Shown here: in pieces, positions 48,728 through 58,630 of the stretch
Layout: every line of letters starts with the position of its first letter
Position numbering within the stretch: position 1 is the first letter of the stretch
Origin: an uncultured Sulfitobacter sp.
Lineage (GTDB): Bacteria > Pseudomonadota > Alphaproteobacteria > Rhodobacterales > Rhodobacteraceae
Reading direction: 5' to 3'
Assembly: GCA_947501805.1 (NCBI GenBank)
Contig: CANMXJ010000002.1
Location: 124,001 to 188,000, forward strand
Length of the DNA: 64,000 nucleotides
Position numbers and translations under genes: made by a program
Notes under the pieces: generated by a model
Database searches by the model: none
Told to the model about the DNA's origin: nothing
The model's input: the letters and a program-made list of their open reading frames with translations, nothing else

Positions 48728-49186
48728 ATGGCCATGATTGGCAGCTATCTAAAGAAACACACCGAAGCATTGGTAAAAGATGTGGGAATCGAACCGGCTT
48801 GCGAAGTGACCGGTAAATCGAAAGCCACGCTTGGGCGCTATTATTCCGACAATGATGAACACGCGGACCGCTTTATGCCGATTGACGCTGTGGCGCAGTT
48901 GGAAGCGGTGGCAAGCTATCCGCATGTCACGGCCGCCTTGTCCGAGTTGCGCGGCATCGGGCTGAACTTTCAAAATCAGGGACGCAATTCGGAACGCAGT
49001 GGCGGTGTGAACTCCGACGTGATTTTGCTGGCACAGCGGTTTGCCATGCTGATGGCCGAATATCAGGAATCCATGGCTGATGGTAGGATCAGCGTGAACG
49101 AGGCCAAACGTCTGCTGCGTGAGACCACAATGCTGCAACAGGTCTTGGTGGATATGAAGCTGAACCTTGAGGAAGAAAGTGACTGA
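48728..49186 (+). CDS. HTH/CII-like protein of unknown function
   Basis: 152 residues from ATG 48728; the frame is open 24 codons further up (48656) but without a ribosome-binding site. The segment [29 protein letters not shown] resembles the helix-turn-helix of phage CII-type regulators, followed by helical regions [15 protein letters not shown] and [17 protein letters not shown] binding is inferred. The last codons overlap the arsH start. Confidence 0.6.
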   Translation: MAMIGSYLKKHTEALVKDVGIEPACEVTGKSKATLGRYYSDNDEHADRFMPIDAVAQLEAVASYPHVTAALSELRGIGLNFQNQGRNSERSGGVNSDVILLAQRFAMLMAEYQESMADGRISVNEAKRLLRETTMLQQVLVDMKLNLEEESD

Positions 49187-49895
49187 AGCGCTGCCTTCGC
49201 TACGTGCGGAGGAATTGCCTGCCATTGATGTGGACAGTTTGAAGGCGGTGAATGATCCGGGGCATAAGCCACGGATTTTATTGCTTTATGGTTCACTCCG
49301 CGCTGCCAGCTATTCGCGCAAAGGGGCAGAGGAGGCAGCCCGCATTCTTGAACATCTGGGGTGTGAGACGCGGATGTTTGATCCGACGGGCCTTCCACTG
49401 CCTGACAGTGTCGACCCTGATCATCCCAAGGTGGTTGAATTGCGTGATCTGGCAGTTTGGTCCGAAGGGATGGTTTGGTCCAGCCCCGAACGCCACGGCG
49501 CAATGACTGGTATTATGAAATGTCAGATTGACTGGCTACCGCTGTCTTTGCAGGGCGGTATTCGACCGACTCAAGGTAAAACGCTTGCGGTGATGCAGGT
49601 CTCGGGCGGGTCGCAGTCGTTTAATGCAGTCAACCAGATGCGTATTCTGGGGCGTTGGATGCGGATGGTGACGATCCCTAATCAATCATCGATTCCAAAG
49701 GCTTGGTTGGAATTTGATGGCAAGGGACGTCTTCCGGACGGACCGTTCTACGCCCGTATTGTAGATGTGATGGAAGAACTGGTAAAGTTCACATGGATGG
49801 TGCGCGGACGGGCGGATTATCTGGTGGACCGGTATTCAGAGCGGGTTGAAACCGCCGCTGAGGTCCATAAGCGGGTTTCGAAAAAAGCGGAGTAA
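49179..49895 (+). CDS. arsH: ArsH-type NADPH-dependent FMN reductase
   Basis: 238 residues from GTG 49179 (GAGGAAG upstream), overlapping the preceding gene by 8 bases. The flavodoxin-like FMN motif is [23 protein letters not shown], with [19 protein letters not shown] and [14 protein letters not shown] further on. ArsH oxidises trivalent organoarsenicals or reduces quinones. No arsB, arsC or arsR is nearby, so a role in arsenic resistance is uncertain. Confidence 0.92.
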   Translation: MTEALPSLRAEELPAIDVDSLKAVNDPGHKPRILLLYGSLRAASYSRKGAEEAARILEHLGCETRMFDPTGLPLPDSVDPDHPKVVELRDLAVWSEGMVWSSPERHGAMTGIMKCQIDWLPLSLQGGIRPTQGKTLAVMQVSGGSQSFNAVNQMRILGRWMRMVTIPNQSSIPKAWLEFDGKGRLPDGPFYARIVDVMEELVKFTWMVRGRADYLVDRYSERVETAAEVHKRVSKKAE

Positions 49896-49902
49896 TACAG
49901 AG

Positions 49903-51027
49903 TTATCCGTGTTTTTGCAGGATGACCGAGCCGACGGAATAGCCTGCGCCGAAGGAACAGATCAATCCGGTGTCTCGATCCTGTAAGTCACTGGAATACT
50001 TTGAGAATGCGATGATGGATCCTGCCGAGGACGTGTTGGCGTAGTCTTGCAGGATGTTGGGTTGTTCACCCGGTTCTGGCGAACGGCCAAGTACCTTCTT
50101 ACCAATGAAATCGTTCATCGACTTGTTGGCTTGATGCAGCCAGATACGTTTTAGATCGATGGCTTGCACATTGTTGTCCGCCATGTGCTCAGCGATGTGT
50201 TGGGAGACCATAGGCAGCACTTCTTTGAACACTTTGCGTCCGTTTTGCATGAATTGCATATCACGCCGGTCGGCCACACCATCAGGGCGGGAACGGCGCA
50301 GGAATCCGTTGTTGTTGCGGATATTGTTGGAAAATTCGGTGGCGCAGCGAGTGGATTTGATTTCGAAATAGGGGCCGGTAGCGTCTTCGGCGCGTTCAAT
50401 CAGCGTGGCGGTGGCGACATCCCCGAAGATGAAATGGCAATCGCGGTCGCGCCATTCGAGGTGGGCGGAGCAAATTTCGGGGTTAACCACAAGAGCGCTG
50501 CGTATAGACCCGCTGCGGACCATGTCGGCGGCGGCCTGAATCCCAAAGGTGGCAGACGAGCAGGCGACGTTCATATCAAAGGCGAAGCCGTTGATTTGTA
50601 ACAGGTTTTGAATTTCGATGGCGACGGCGGGATAGGCGCGTTCAAGGTTGGAGGCTGCGCAGATAACGGCGTCTACATCAGCGGCAGTCTTGCCTGCGGC
50701 AGTCAGCGCCTTTTGCGCGGCATCCAGCGCCATTTCGGCCATCAGGCTTGGTTCATCGTCGCTGCGTTGGCGCAGCAACGGGTGCATGACCTCGGGGTCG
50801 AGGATGCCGGTTTTATCAATCACATAACGCTGGTTGATGCCGCTTGCCTTAAAGATGAAATCCTCGGAGGAATGGGCCTTGGCCGGGAGATGACCAGCCG
50901 CAATCTCTGTCGCATTTTTGGCATTGTAGAGATCTACGTAGGCGTTGAAGGTCTTAACAAGTTCGGCATTGGTGATCACGTCTTGTGGGGTGAAGACGCC
51001 AGTGCCGGTGATGGCGGGTGTGTACAT
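49903..51027 (-). CDS. Beta-ketoacyl-ACP synthase III (FabH-like)
   Basis: 374 residues from ATG 51027 (AAGGAAAC upstream). The thiolase-fold catalytic triad is Cys156 in NVACSSATFG, His in WLHQANKSMND, and Asn in DYANTSSAGS. It is about 50 residues longer than housekeeping FabH because of an insert after the first strand (AYVDLYNAKNATEIAAGHLP). Extended FabH-like enzymes (for example Pseudomonas PA3286 type) start from medium-chain acyl-CoA; that substrate is inferred. Single gene. Confidence 0.92.
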   Translation of the reverse strand: MYTPAITGTGVFTPQDVITNAELVKTFNAYVDLYNAKNATEIAAGHLPAKAHSSEDFIFKASGINQRYVIDKTGILDPEVMHPLLRQRSDDEPSLMAEMALDAAQKALTAAGKTAADVDAVICAASNLERAYPAVAIEIQNLLQINGFAFDMNVACSSATFGIQAAADMVRSGSIRSALVVNPEICSAHLEWRDRDCHFIFGDVATATLIERAEDATGPYFEIKSTRCATEFSNNIRNNNGFLRRSRPDGVADRRDMQFMQNGRKVFKEVLPMVSQHIAEHMADNNVQAIDLKRIWLHQANKSMNDFIGKKVLGRSPEPGEQPNILQDYANTSSAGSIIAFSKYSSDLQDRDTGLICSFGAGYSVGSVILQKHG

Positions 51028-51214
51028 CTTGTTTCCTTCAATTTTTACAAGGTCTTGTTCGAGAGTGCCCCAGAGAGACCCGGCAAAGGTTTCCAATGGG
51101 TCAATTGTCACAGGCTGTACACCGGACGTGCACTACGCATGGATACGCTGGTCTGATAAACTTTTAACGATATTTTTCACCACTCGCCATGGGGAACACA
51201 AAAAAGGAGCGTGC

Positions 51215-51632
51215 ATGATGGCACGGGGCACAATCCAGAGAGAATATCTTAATTAATTCTGTGATCTGATGCGTTAGACCGAATGGGATCGGCATCATGA
51301 GGAGTTGGAGGCCAGGTGCATTCCGCGCGCATGGCAGGATATCGCCACGGCGAAGGGGCGGTCGGAAAAGGTACGCCTGACCTTGCGGATCGAGGCGGAT
51401 GTGGTGTGGTTCTTGCGCAAGATGGGGAAGGGCTATCAGGAAGGGATGAACGACGTGCTGTCGGCGTGGATGCACGGACGGCCGGCAGCGCTGATTGAGG
51501 GGCCGGATGAGGTGGATATTTTTATCCAGATCGACCGGCCCCGGCTCGGCGAAAGGGAGCTGGTAGATCGCGGGCTGATACGGGGATGGCGTGGTGCGAC
51601 GGTTGGATACGGGTGAGGTTGTGGAGGAGTGA
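51215..51632 (+). pseudogene. BrnA-like antitoxin family pseudogene
   Basis: Starts MMARGTIQREYLN at ATG 51215 behind AAAAAGGAGCGTGC. It is then interrupted by in-frame TAA (51254) and TAG (51275), yet the same frame continues for the family: TEWDRHHEELEARCIPRAWQ, KVRLTLRIEADVV, GKGYQEGMNDVLSAWMHGRP. Near 51580 one extra base shifts the end; the correct frame (DGVVRRLDTGEVVEE) finishes at 51632. Intact homologues are about 130 residues. No matching toxin gene is beside it. Confidence 0.85.
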
Positions 51633-51652
51633 GGGAGCCTATCAGGATCACA

Positions 51653-51811
51653 TTACTGGCCAAGGATTGCTTCAATTCGAGAAAGAGAAGTATCTAAGGA
51701 TTTGAATATATCAGCGAGTGTCACTGCGTGCTCCTGGTCTAATTGTCTAAAACCCCATCCAGACTGAGATATAGCTTCAACGATTGATATAACTTTCCGA
51801 ATTTCTGGCCG
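51653..51811 (-). pseudogene. Possible gene fragment
   Basis: A 52-codon minus-strand frame without a start (RPEIRKVISIVEAISQSGWG, then GFRQLDQEHAVTLADIFKSL and SRIEAILGQ) looks protein-like, yet only a late GTG could start it. Probably the C-terminal remnant of an unrecognised gene, in line with the decayed antitoxin next to it. Confidence 0.35.
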
Positions 51812-51866
51812 TTAAAGGTACAAATGCTCCACTGGAGCGTTTGCCGGGTGAAGCCTGAACAGAGTT

Positions 51867-54800
51867 TTACCCCTGTAGTGACTTCACCCCAATCTCATCC
51901 TCGGCCTGCGCCTTGATCGCCAGCGCCGCCGCGTAAGCCCCTGCCGCTGTCGTGTAATAGGGGATCTTGTCGAAGAGCGCGATGGAGCGGATGGACTTGC
52001 TGTCCTCGACGGCCTGTGCGCCTTCGGTGGTGTTGAGGACCAGATGCACGGTGCCGTCCTTCATCATGTCGGTGATGTCGGGACGGCCTTCGTAGACTTT
52101 GTTTACCGTTTCGCAAGGAATGTTGTGCGAGGCTAGCCAAGTTGCGGTGCCGCGGGTCGCGACGATGGTGAAACCTTGTTCGAGGAGGATATTTGTAGCG
52201 GCAAGCATGTCGTCGGTTTTGTCCATGTCCTTGATGGACAGGAAGGCGCAACCAGTGCGGGGCAGCATTGTGCCTGCGCCCATCTGCGCCTTGAGGAAGG
52301 CGCGCGGGAAGTCGCGGTCCCAGCCCATGACTTCGCCGGTTGAGCGCATTTCGGGGCCAAGCAGGGTGTCGACGCCGGGGAAGCGGGCGAAAGGCAAAAC
52401 AGCCTCTTTGACCGAAAACCATGGCATGTTTGGGTCGGCCAGCGTCATTGGGTCGCCCAGCGGGAGGGTGTCGGAATAGGCGGATTGTTCGGGGTAGGGC
52501 GCGCGCAGCGGGAAGTTGCTGAGCGGTTCACCCGCCATGATGCGAGCAGCGATCGAAGCTATGGCACTGTCGGTGGCTTTGGCAACAAAGGGCACAGTGC
52601 GCGAGGCACGGGGGTTCACTTCGATCAGGTAGACGTCACCGTCTTTGACCGCGAACTGGATGTTCATCAGGCCAACGACGTTCAGGGCGAGGGCCAGAGC
52701 TTTGGTCTGTTTGATGACTTCGTCGATAATCTCTTGGTCAAGTGAGTAAGGCGGGAGAGAGCAGGCGCTGTCGCCGGAGTGTACACCGGCCTCTTCGATG
52801 TGCTGCATGATGCCTGCAACGTGGACGTCCTTGCCGTCGCAGAGCGCGTCTACGTCGAGTTCGACAGCACCGGAGAGGTAGCTGTCAAGGAGCACGGGGC
52901 TGTCGCCGGAGACGACAACAGCGGAGGAAATATAGCGTTCAAGACTGGCCATGTCGCGCACGATTTCCATGGCGCGACCCCCAAGGACATAGGAAGGGCG
53001 GATGACAAGCGGGAAGCCGATCTCTTCGGCGATTTTCAATGCCTCATCATCCGTTGATGCGATGCCGTTGTGGGGTTGTTTGAGGCCAAGCTGCTGGACA
53101 AGCTGTTGGAAACGTTCACGGTCTTCGGCGAGGTCGATCGCATCTGGTGTCGTGCCAAGGATCGGGATGCCAGCCTCTTGTAAAGCATTGGCGAGCTTCA
53201 ACGGGGTTTGGCCGCCGAACTGTACAATGACGCCGTGCAGCGTGCCGTTTTCCTGTTCAACGCGCATGATTTCCATGACGTGTTCAAAGGTCAGCGGCTC
53301 GAAATACAACCGGTCGGAGGTGTCGTAATCGGTTGAAACGGTTTCGGGGTTGCAGTTGACCATGATGGTTTCATAGCCCGCGTCGGTAAGTGCATAGCAG
53401 GCATGGCAGCAGCAGTAATCAAATTCGATGCCTTGACCGATGCGGTTGGGACCGCCACCGAGGATGACGACTTTTTTGCGATTCGACGGGCGGGCCTCGC
53501 ATTCGACGTCGCCCATCATGGGAGCTTCGTAGGTTGAATACATATAGGGGGTTTGCGCTTCGAACTCTGCCGCGCAGGTGTCGATACGCTTAAAGACGGC
53601 GACCACGCCCAATTGGGTGCGTGTGCTGCGGATTTGCGATTCGGTCTGGCCTGTGAGTTTGGCAAGGCGGGCATCTGTGAAGCCCATCATTTTGAGGTGC
53701 CTCAGACCTGTCTCGTCGGTGGGCAGACCTGCGGTGCGCACGCCCTCTTCGGCCTCGATGATTTCGCGGATGCGGTCAAGAAACCACGGGTCGTACATCG
53801 TATGGGCGTGGATGTCATCGTTGGCCATGCCGTGTCGCATCGCTTGGGCGATGTTGAGGATACGGTCGGGGGTTTGCTTGCTGATCGCTTTGATGACAGC
53901 AGCTTTGTTCTCAGGCGCGTCTGACGGGACGTCGGCATTAAAACCATCAATGTCGATTTCATCGAAACCGGTGAGACCGGATTCCATGGAGGCGAGCGCC
54001 TTTTGCATGGATTCGTGAATGGTGCGGCCGATTGACATGGCCTCTCCGACGGACTTCATTGCGGTGGTCAGGTAAGGTTCAGAGCCGGGGAATTTTTCGA
54101 AAGCGAATTTCGGGATTTTTGTGACGACGTAGTCGATTGTCGGTTCAAAGGATGCGGGTGTGACGCCGGTAATGTCATTGTCGAGCTCGTCCAGCGTAAA
54201 GCCGACCGCAAGTTTGGCTGCGATTTTGGCGATGGGAAAACCGGTGGCTTTGGAGGCCAAAGCGGAGGAACGTGAGACGCGCGGGTTCATTTCAATCACG
54301 ACCATGCGGCCATCGGCAGGGTTCACGGCCCATTGTACGTTGGAACCGCCGGTTTCCACACCGATTTCGCGCAAAACCGCAATCGAGTGGTTGCGCATGA
54401 TCTGGTATTCTTTGTCAGTGAGCGTAAGGGCGGGTGCGACGGTAATGGAATCGCCGGTGTGCACGCCCATCGGGTCCACGTTTTCAATGGCGCAGACGAT
54501 GATGGCGTTGTCTGCGGTGTCGCGCACAACCTCCATTTCAAACTCTTTCCAGCCCAGCAGGCTTTCGTCGATCAGGATCTGGCCCATTGGAGAGGCGTCC
54601 ATGCCTGAGCGGCAGAAGAATTCGTAGTCTTCGCGGTTGTAGGCCACGCCGCCGCCCGTGCCACCCATGGTGAAGGCAGGGCGGATGATCGCGGGCAGGC
54701 CGATTTCTTCGAGGTCTTGCAAGGCGAGGGCGACACCTGCGGCGAGGTCTTTCTTGCCGTTGGCATCAAGTGGTGCGGTGCAGATCGTGGCCTTCGGGTT

Positions 54801-55226
54801 TTCGATGCCCAGACGGTCCATGGCTTCGCGAAAGAGTTTGCGGTCTTCGGCCATTTCAATGGCTTCGCGCTTGGCCCCGATCATCTCGACGTTGAATTTG
54901 TCGAGGATACCCATTTCTTCGAGGGCAAGTGAAGTGTTGAGGCCCGTCTGGCCGCCCATGGTGGGCAGGAGCGCATCGGGGCGTTCTTTTTCGATGATCT
55001 TGGCGACAATTTCCGGGGTGATCGGTTCGATGTAAGTTGCATCGGCCAGCCCCGGATCGGTCATGATCGTCGCAGGGTTGGAGTTGACGAGAATGACGCG
55101 GTAGCCTTCCTCTTTAAGTGCCTTGCAGGCCTGAGCACCGGAGTAGTCGAACTCGCAAGCCTGTCCGATTACAATAGGGCCTGCACCAATGATCATAATC
55201 GATTGGATGTCGGTACGCTTTGGCAT
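51867..55226 (-). CDS. carB: Carbamoyl-phosphate synthase large subunit
   Basis: 1119 residues. Two homologous ATP-grasp halves: [20 protein letters not shown] with [10 protein letters not shown], and [20 protein letters not shown] with [10 protein letters not shown]; the C-terminal MGS-like domain ends in [20 protein letters not shown]. It makes carbamoyl phosphate for arginine and pyrimidines. carA is not beside it. Confidence 0.99.
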   Translation of the reverse strand: MPKRTDIQSIMIIGAGPIVIGQACEFDYSGAQACKALKEEGYRVILVNSNPATIMTDPGLADATYIEPITPEIVAKIIEKERPDALLPTMGGQTGLNTSLALEEMGILDKFNVEMIGAKREAIEMAEDRKLFREAMDRLGIENPKATICTAPLDANGKKDLAAGVALALQDLEEIGLPAIIRPAFTMGGTGGGVAYNREDYEFFCRSGMDASPMGQILIDESLLGWKEFEMEVVRDTADNAIIVCAIENVDPMGVHTGDSITVAPALTLTDKEYQIMRNHSIAVLREIGVETGGSNVQWAVNPADGRMVVIEMNPRVSRSSALASKATGFPIAKIAAKLAVGFTLDELDNDITGVTPASFEPTIDYVVTKIPKFAFEKFPGSEPYLTTAMKSVGEAMSIGRTIHESMQKALASMESGLTGFDEIDIDGFNADVPSDAPENKAAVIKAISKQTPDRILNIAQAMRHGMANDDIHAHTMYDPWFLDRIREIIEAEEGVRTAGLPTDETGLRHLKMMGFTDARLAKLTGQTESQIRSTRTQLGVVAVFKRIDTCAAEFEAQTPYMYSTYEAPMMGDVECEARPSNRKKVVILGGGPNRIGQGIEFDYCCCHACYALTDAGYETIMVNCNPETVSTDYDTSDRLYFEPLTFEHVMEIMRVEQENGTLHGVIVQFGGQTPLKLANALQEAGIPILGTTPDAIDLAEDRERFQQLVQQLGLKQPHNGIASTDDEALKIAEEIGFPLVIRPSYVLGGRAMEIVRDMASLERYISSAVVVSGDSPVLLDSYLSGAVELDVDALCDGKDVHVAGIMQHIEEAGVHSGDSACSLPPYSLDQEIIDEVIKQTKALALALNVVGLMNIQFAVKDGDVYLIEVNPRASRTVPFVAKATDSAIASIAARIMAGEPLSNFPLRAPYPEQSAYSDTLPLGDPMTLADPNMPWFSVKEAVLPFARFPGVDTLLGPEMRSTGEVMGWDRDFPRAFLKAQMGAGTMLPRTGCAFLSIKDMDKTDDMLAATNILLEQGFTIVATRGTATWLASHNIPCETVNKVYEGRPDITDMMKDGTVHLVLNTTEGAQAVEDSKSIRSIALFDKIPYYTTAAGAYAAALAIKAQAEDEIGVKSLQG

Positions 55227-55341
55227 CGGAGGCCCCCAAATATATGCAAATTTATCGCGTTATAGGGATAGCACGTGCGGGTGCAAGGGGGGTCGGGACT
55301 CTGGTCCGCTGCGTTAATGCTGCTTACCGTGAGATTCATAG

Positions 55342-56127
55342 TCAAAAAGAGGTTGTGTGGGTTTGCACGTCGAGAAAAGTGCGCACGGCTGCTTCGAATT
55401 CGCGGGGTTTTTCGGCGTGCAGCCAATGGGCTGCGCCGGGGATTTTAGCAAAGCGTGCTTTGGGGAAAAGGGATTTGATCTTGGCGCGGTGTTCGGGGCG
55501 GACGTAGTCGCTTGCCCCGCCCGAGAGAAAGAAGGCGGGCCCGTCAAAAGGGCCATGTAGGTCTTCGGGCCAGCCGATGATTTTGTCCATTTCGGTTTCG
55601 AGGGCATCGAGGTTCAGGCGCCAAGCCTTGTTGGGGATGTCGAGGGATTGGGTAAAGAAACTTTGCAGGGCGGGTTCTATGCCTGCGGCAGAGAGTTGGG
55701 ATTCGGCGTCCGAGCGGCGGGTGAGGGCAGCCAGATCGACCGTGCGCATGGCGTCGATCATGCCTTGTTGGGTGTGAGGGTAGGTGACTGGGGCGATATC
55801 CGCGATGACCAAGCGGCGAATCAGATCGGGATGTATGAGGGCGAGAGCCATCGCCGCTTTGCCACCCATGGAGTGCCCACAAAGGTCCACGGGGCCACCG
55901 ATTTCGGCGATGAGGTCGGCGAGGTCACGGGCCATATCCGGATAGCTTTGCGTGTCGGCGCGCGGGCTCGTTCCGTGGTTGCGCATGTCGGGTGTGATGA
56001 CGTGACGGGTGTCGGACAGGCGTTTTGCAATTACGCCCCAGTTGCGGCCCGAGCCGTAGAGGCCGTGGGCGATGATCAGGGGCGGGTGGTCAGGCTGCGG
56101 TGTGCCGTGTGTGGTGTAATTCAACAT
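55342..56127 (-). CDS. Alpha/beta hydrolase (YbfF-like esterase)
   Basis: 261 residues. Oxyanion motif IIAHGLYGSGRNWG, nucleophile GHSMGGKAAMALA near residue 85 and terminal His in PGAAHWLHAEKP. MRNHGTSPRADTQSYPDMA is typical of YbfF/Abhydrolase-1 esterases. The substrate is unknown. It lies 115 bases downstream of the carB start region on the same strand. Confidence 0.93.
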   Translation of the reverse strand: MLNYTTHGTPQPDHPPLIIAHGLYGSGRNWGVIAKRLSDTRHVITPDMRNHGTSPRADTQSYPDMARDLADLIAEIGGPVDLCGHSMGGKAAMALALIHPDLIRRLVIADIAPVTYPHTQQGMIDAMRTVDLAALTRRSDAESQLSAAGIEPALQSFFTQSLDIPNKAWRLNLDALETEMDKIIGWPEDLHGPFDGPAFFLSGGASDYVRPEHRAKIKSLFPKARFAKIPGAAHWLHAEKPREFEAAVRTFLDVQTHTTSF

Positions 56128-56181
56128 GCCTAAAGAGGTAGCGCCATTGCGGGCGCGGTGCCAGTACGATTAGATGGCGAC

Positions 56182-56556
56182 ATGATGGATGCCAAGGATA
56201 TCGCAAGCAAGGTTGAGGCCATACAAGAGTTGTTGACGCTAAAGTTTGGCGTCAAACGGCAAGGCCTCGAGGTGATGCTTGCCAAGGCCGGACGCAGGTT
56301 GCCCAGGCGTGTTCAAATTAAGGCCCGTGTTCTGGTTGAGGCGCAAGCGCTGGCAGGGCATCCGAAACTGGCACGACAGATGGATAAAACAGCGGTTTCG
56401 CGCGCTTTTGAGGACGTGAAGGCGCATCTGAAAGCAATTGATGTGGCAGACCGCAAGAAAGGTCGCGTTTTGTCACTTGCCGGAGCGATTGCTTTCAATC
56501 TGTTGGTCGTGTTGGTTGCCTTCGTTGTCTGGCTTTGGTGGCGCGGATATGTCTGA
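56182..56556 (+). CDS. Small membrane protein of unknown function
   Basis: About 124 residues from ATG 56182; ATG 56185 and GTG 56158 are alternatives. A helical, basic N-terminal domain (KFGVKRQGLEVMLAKAGRRL; AVSRAFEDVKAHLKAID) is followed by one C-terminal membrane helix (LAGAIAFNLLVVLVAFVVWLWW). No family was recognised. The stop overlaps the VOC gene by 8 bases. Confidence 0.75.
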   Translation: MMDAKDIASKVEAIQELLTLKFGVKRQGLEVMLAKAGRRLPRRVQIKARVLVEAQALAGHPKLARQMDKTAVSRAFEDVKAHLKAIDVADRKKGRVLSLAGAIAFNLLVVLVAFVVWLWWRGYV

Positions 56557-56914
56557 AAAGCGGGTAACGGTAAAACGCATTGTGGCCGATCTGTCGGTGG
56601 ATGATCCGGCTAAAGTAGCCGCATTTTATCGCGAGGTGTTCGATCTCGATCTATTGATGGATTTCGGATGGGTATTAACCTTGGGCAGTGGTTGTGCGGC
56701 ATCTGTACAACTTTCGCTGGCACGCGAGGGCGGGTCCGGTGCACCTGTGCCCGATTTATCAATCGAGGTGGATGATCTGGATGAGGTCCATGCGCGGGTT
56801 TTACGTATCGGGGCCGAGGTAGTGTATCCGGTGACTGAGGAACCCTGGGGTGTGCGGCGGTTCTTTGTCCGTGATCCGGCGGCACGTGTGCTGAACGTGT
56901 TGGTTCACATTTAA
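56549..56914 (+). CDS. VOC family (glyoxalase-like) protein
   Basis: 121 residues from ATG 56549. Motifs: LSVDDPAKVAAFYREVFDLD, LSIEVDDLDEVHARVLRIGA, and EEPWGVRRFFVRDPAARVLNV. One vicinal-oxygen-chelate module, so probably a dimer. The substrate is unknown. It overlaps the preceding membrane-protein gene. Confidence 0.9.
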   Translation: MSEKRVTVKRIVADLSVDDPAKVAAFYREVFDLDLLMDFGWVLTLGSGCAASVQLSLAREGGSGAPVPDLSIEVDDLDEVHARVLRIGAEVVYPVTEEPWGVRRFFVRDPAARVLNVLVHI

Positions 56915-56973
56915 GTTGATGGACTCTCGACGTGGCGTTATTTATTGAACGTGGTTCAAGGCGAGGTGTGTTA

Positions 56974-57567
56974 ATGGCTGGCAAAGTAGAAGAGCGCAAG
57001 AAAAAGCTGCGCGAGGCGCTGATTGATGCGGCCGAAGCGCAGATCGAGACGGGCGGGCTGGCGACGTTGAAAGCGCGCAAGCTGGCACAGGTTGCAGGTT
57101 GCTCTGTCGGGGCGATTTATAATGTCTTCGACGATCTGGATGCGCTGGTGATGGCGGTGAATGCGCGCACCTTTCGCCGTCTCGGGAGCTTCGTCAGTGC
57201 GCAGGTGGCCGCGCAGACCGATGATGGGCCCAACGCCCAGATGATTACGATGTCGCACGCCTACCTTCGTTTTGCCGTAGAACACACTTTTTTGTGGCGC
57301 GCCCTGTTTGATCTTGAAATGTCGGTGGATGGGGCGGTGCCGGATTGGTACCTGCAAGAATTGGGCGCGGTGTTTGCGCTGATTGCGGCACCTTTGGCGC
57401 GACTTTTCCCCGACATGGACGCCCGTGCGCGTGATTTGATGGTTCGGGCGTTGTTTTCATCTGTGCATGGTATTGTGCTGCTGGGTCTGGAGAAGCGCAT
57501 TTCGGCTGTGCCGCAGGATCAGATCGAGATCATGCTGACGCAACTTTTGGGTCAGATCGGTAATTAA
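56974..57567 (+). CDS. TetR/AcrR family regulator
   Basis: 197 residues from ATG 56974 (GCGAGGTG upstream). The N-terminal HTH is [31 protein letters not shown]; the C-terminus resembles the WHG domain group. It lies 59 bases after the VOC gene on the same strand; a link between the two is possible but not shown. Confidence 0.94.
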   Translation: MAGKVEERKKKLREALIDAAEAQIETGGLATLKARKLAQVAGCSVGAIYNVFDDLDALVMAVNARTFRRLGSFVSAQVAAQTDDGPNAQMITMSHAYLRFAVEHTFLWRALFDLEMSVDGAVPDWYLQELGAVFALIAAPLARLFPDMDARARDLMVRALFSSVHGIVLLGLEKRISAVPQDQIEIMLTQLLGQIGN

Positions 57568-57601
57568 GCTGTCGAATGGCAGGCGCTTTGCTGAGTATGT
57601 T

Positions 57602-57997
57602 CTAGGCGCTGTATTCCGCGTCTGTGACGTGCTCTAACCATGTAACGGTCGAGCCGTCCAATTCTTCTTGCAGCGCGATGTGCGTCATGGCCAGATCCGG
57701 TCCGGCCCCGTGCCAGTGTTTTTCGTTTGGTGCGAACCAGACAACATCACCGGGGCGAATGGTCTGGACAGGTTCACCAACCTTTTGCACAAGGCCGACA
57801 CCTGCGGTGACGATCAGGGTCTGGCCCAGAGGATGTGTGTGCCAAGCGGTGCGCGCGCTGGGTTCGAATGTTACGGAAATGCCACGCAGGCGGGCGGGGT
57901 CGGGCGCGCTTATTAGCGGTTCCATGGACACGGCACCGGTGAAGTAATCGGTACTTGGCGTGGTGGACGGGCGAGATCCGGCGCGGTGAATGATCAT
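57602..57997 (-). CDS. Cupin domain protein
   Basis: 131 residues. A single cupin: SARTAWHTHPLGQTLIVTAG and IRPGDVVWFAPNEKHWHGAG supply the His/His/Glu/His metal site. Related proteins have been named carboxymuconolactone-associated or quercetinase-like cupins; the substrate is unknown. Convergent with the TetR gene. Confidence 0.92.
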   Translation of the reverse strand: MIIHRAGSRPSTTPSTDYFTGAVSMEPLISAPDPARLRGISVTFEPSARTAWHTHPLGQTLIVTAGVGLVQKVGEPVQTIRPGDVVWFAPNEKHWHGAGPDLAMTHIALQEELDGSTVTWLEHVTDAEYSA

Positions 57998-58085
57998 GTA
58001 AGGACTGCTTTCTAGGGCGCGTGGGCCTGTAAGGTGTTGCTACATGGGGCAAGAGTACATCAGTTGGACAAGATAGAAAGGGTGG

Positions 58086-58214
58086 ATGGATATGGGCAAT
58101 ACGACATTGGTGACGGTCAATGAGCCGGGGCAGGAGTTCATGGTGAACTGACTGATTCCGATGATGCCGCGCCAGATGATGCTGGGCATGGCGGAGAAAG
58201 TGCAGGCGAAGTGA
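58086..58214 (+). pseudogene. Short gene remnant with internal TGA
   Basis: A frame beginning MDMGNTTLVTVNEPGQEFMV is closed by TGA (58149-58151) but goes on without other stops as LIPMMPRQMMLGMAEKVQAK to a terminal TGA. TGA for TGG would restore one reading frame. GAAAGGGTGG lies upstream. Family not recognised; probably the tail of a decayed gene. Confidence 0.4.
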
Positions 58215-58543
58215 GGGTGCTGAAGAGCAGCGATGCGGCTTTCGATTTCCAACGCCGGTCGACCGCTTCACCCTAGTTATAGCCGTGCCAGCGGACGACA
58301 TGTGGTGTTTGCCTGTATTGTGAAGTTTGACGACGGTCGCGGTCAGCACTTGCATTGAGGGCGTCTGCCGAATGACAGCAGAGGAGAGTTCCGAGAGATT
58401 GTTGGTCTGGTATCATTCGTTTGTAAAAGCGTCCCTTTGCGCACTTTTGTTATTCGCAATTCTTTGTGGCAAACGTCGCTTGTATCCTTGTTTGTTGGCG
58501 GTTCCATCGCAGGTGTGGGGCAAAGTGTATTGCCCTTAATTAA

Positions 58544-58560
58544 TAAATCAGATTGATTTA
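58544..58560 (+). promoter_or_regulatory. Palindrome upstream of the ROK gene
   Basis: TAAATCA-GAT-TGATTTA, a perfect 7-bp inverted repeat, 71 bases before the ROK start in AT-rich sequence. A likely binding site for the ROK regulator itself, by position only. Confidence 0.55.
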
Positions 58561-58630
58561 GTTATTGACGGGGACTCCAGAATCGAGCAGATTGACGCCA
58601 AAGTTGTCTTCGACACTTGCAGGGGTATCC

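Larger units (their letters stand above)
57998..58630. other. Long intergenic region upstream of the ROK operon
   Basis: About 630 bases. It contains a broken frame at 58086-58214 and, near its right end, an AT-rich segment with a palindrome. No intact gene or RNA was recognised, and the base composition is poorer in GC than in the flanking genes. Confidence 0.5.
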
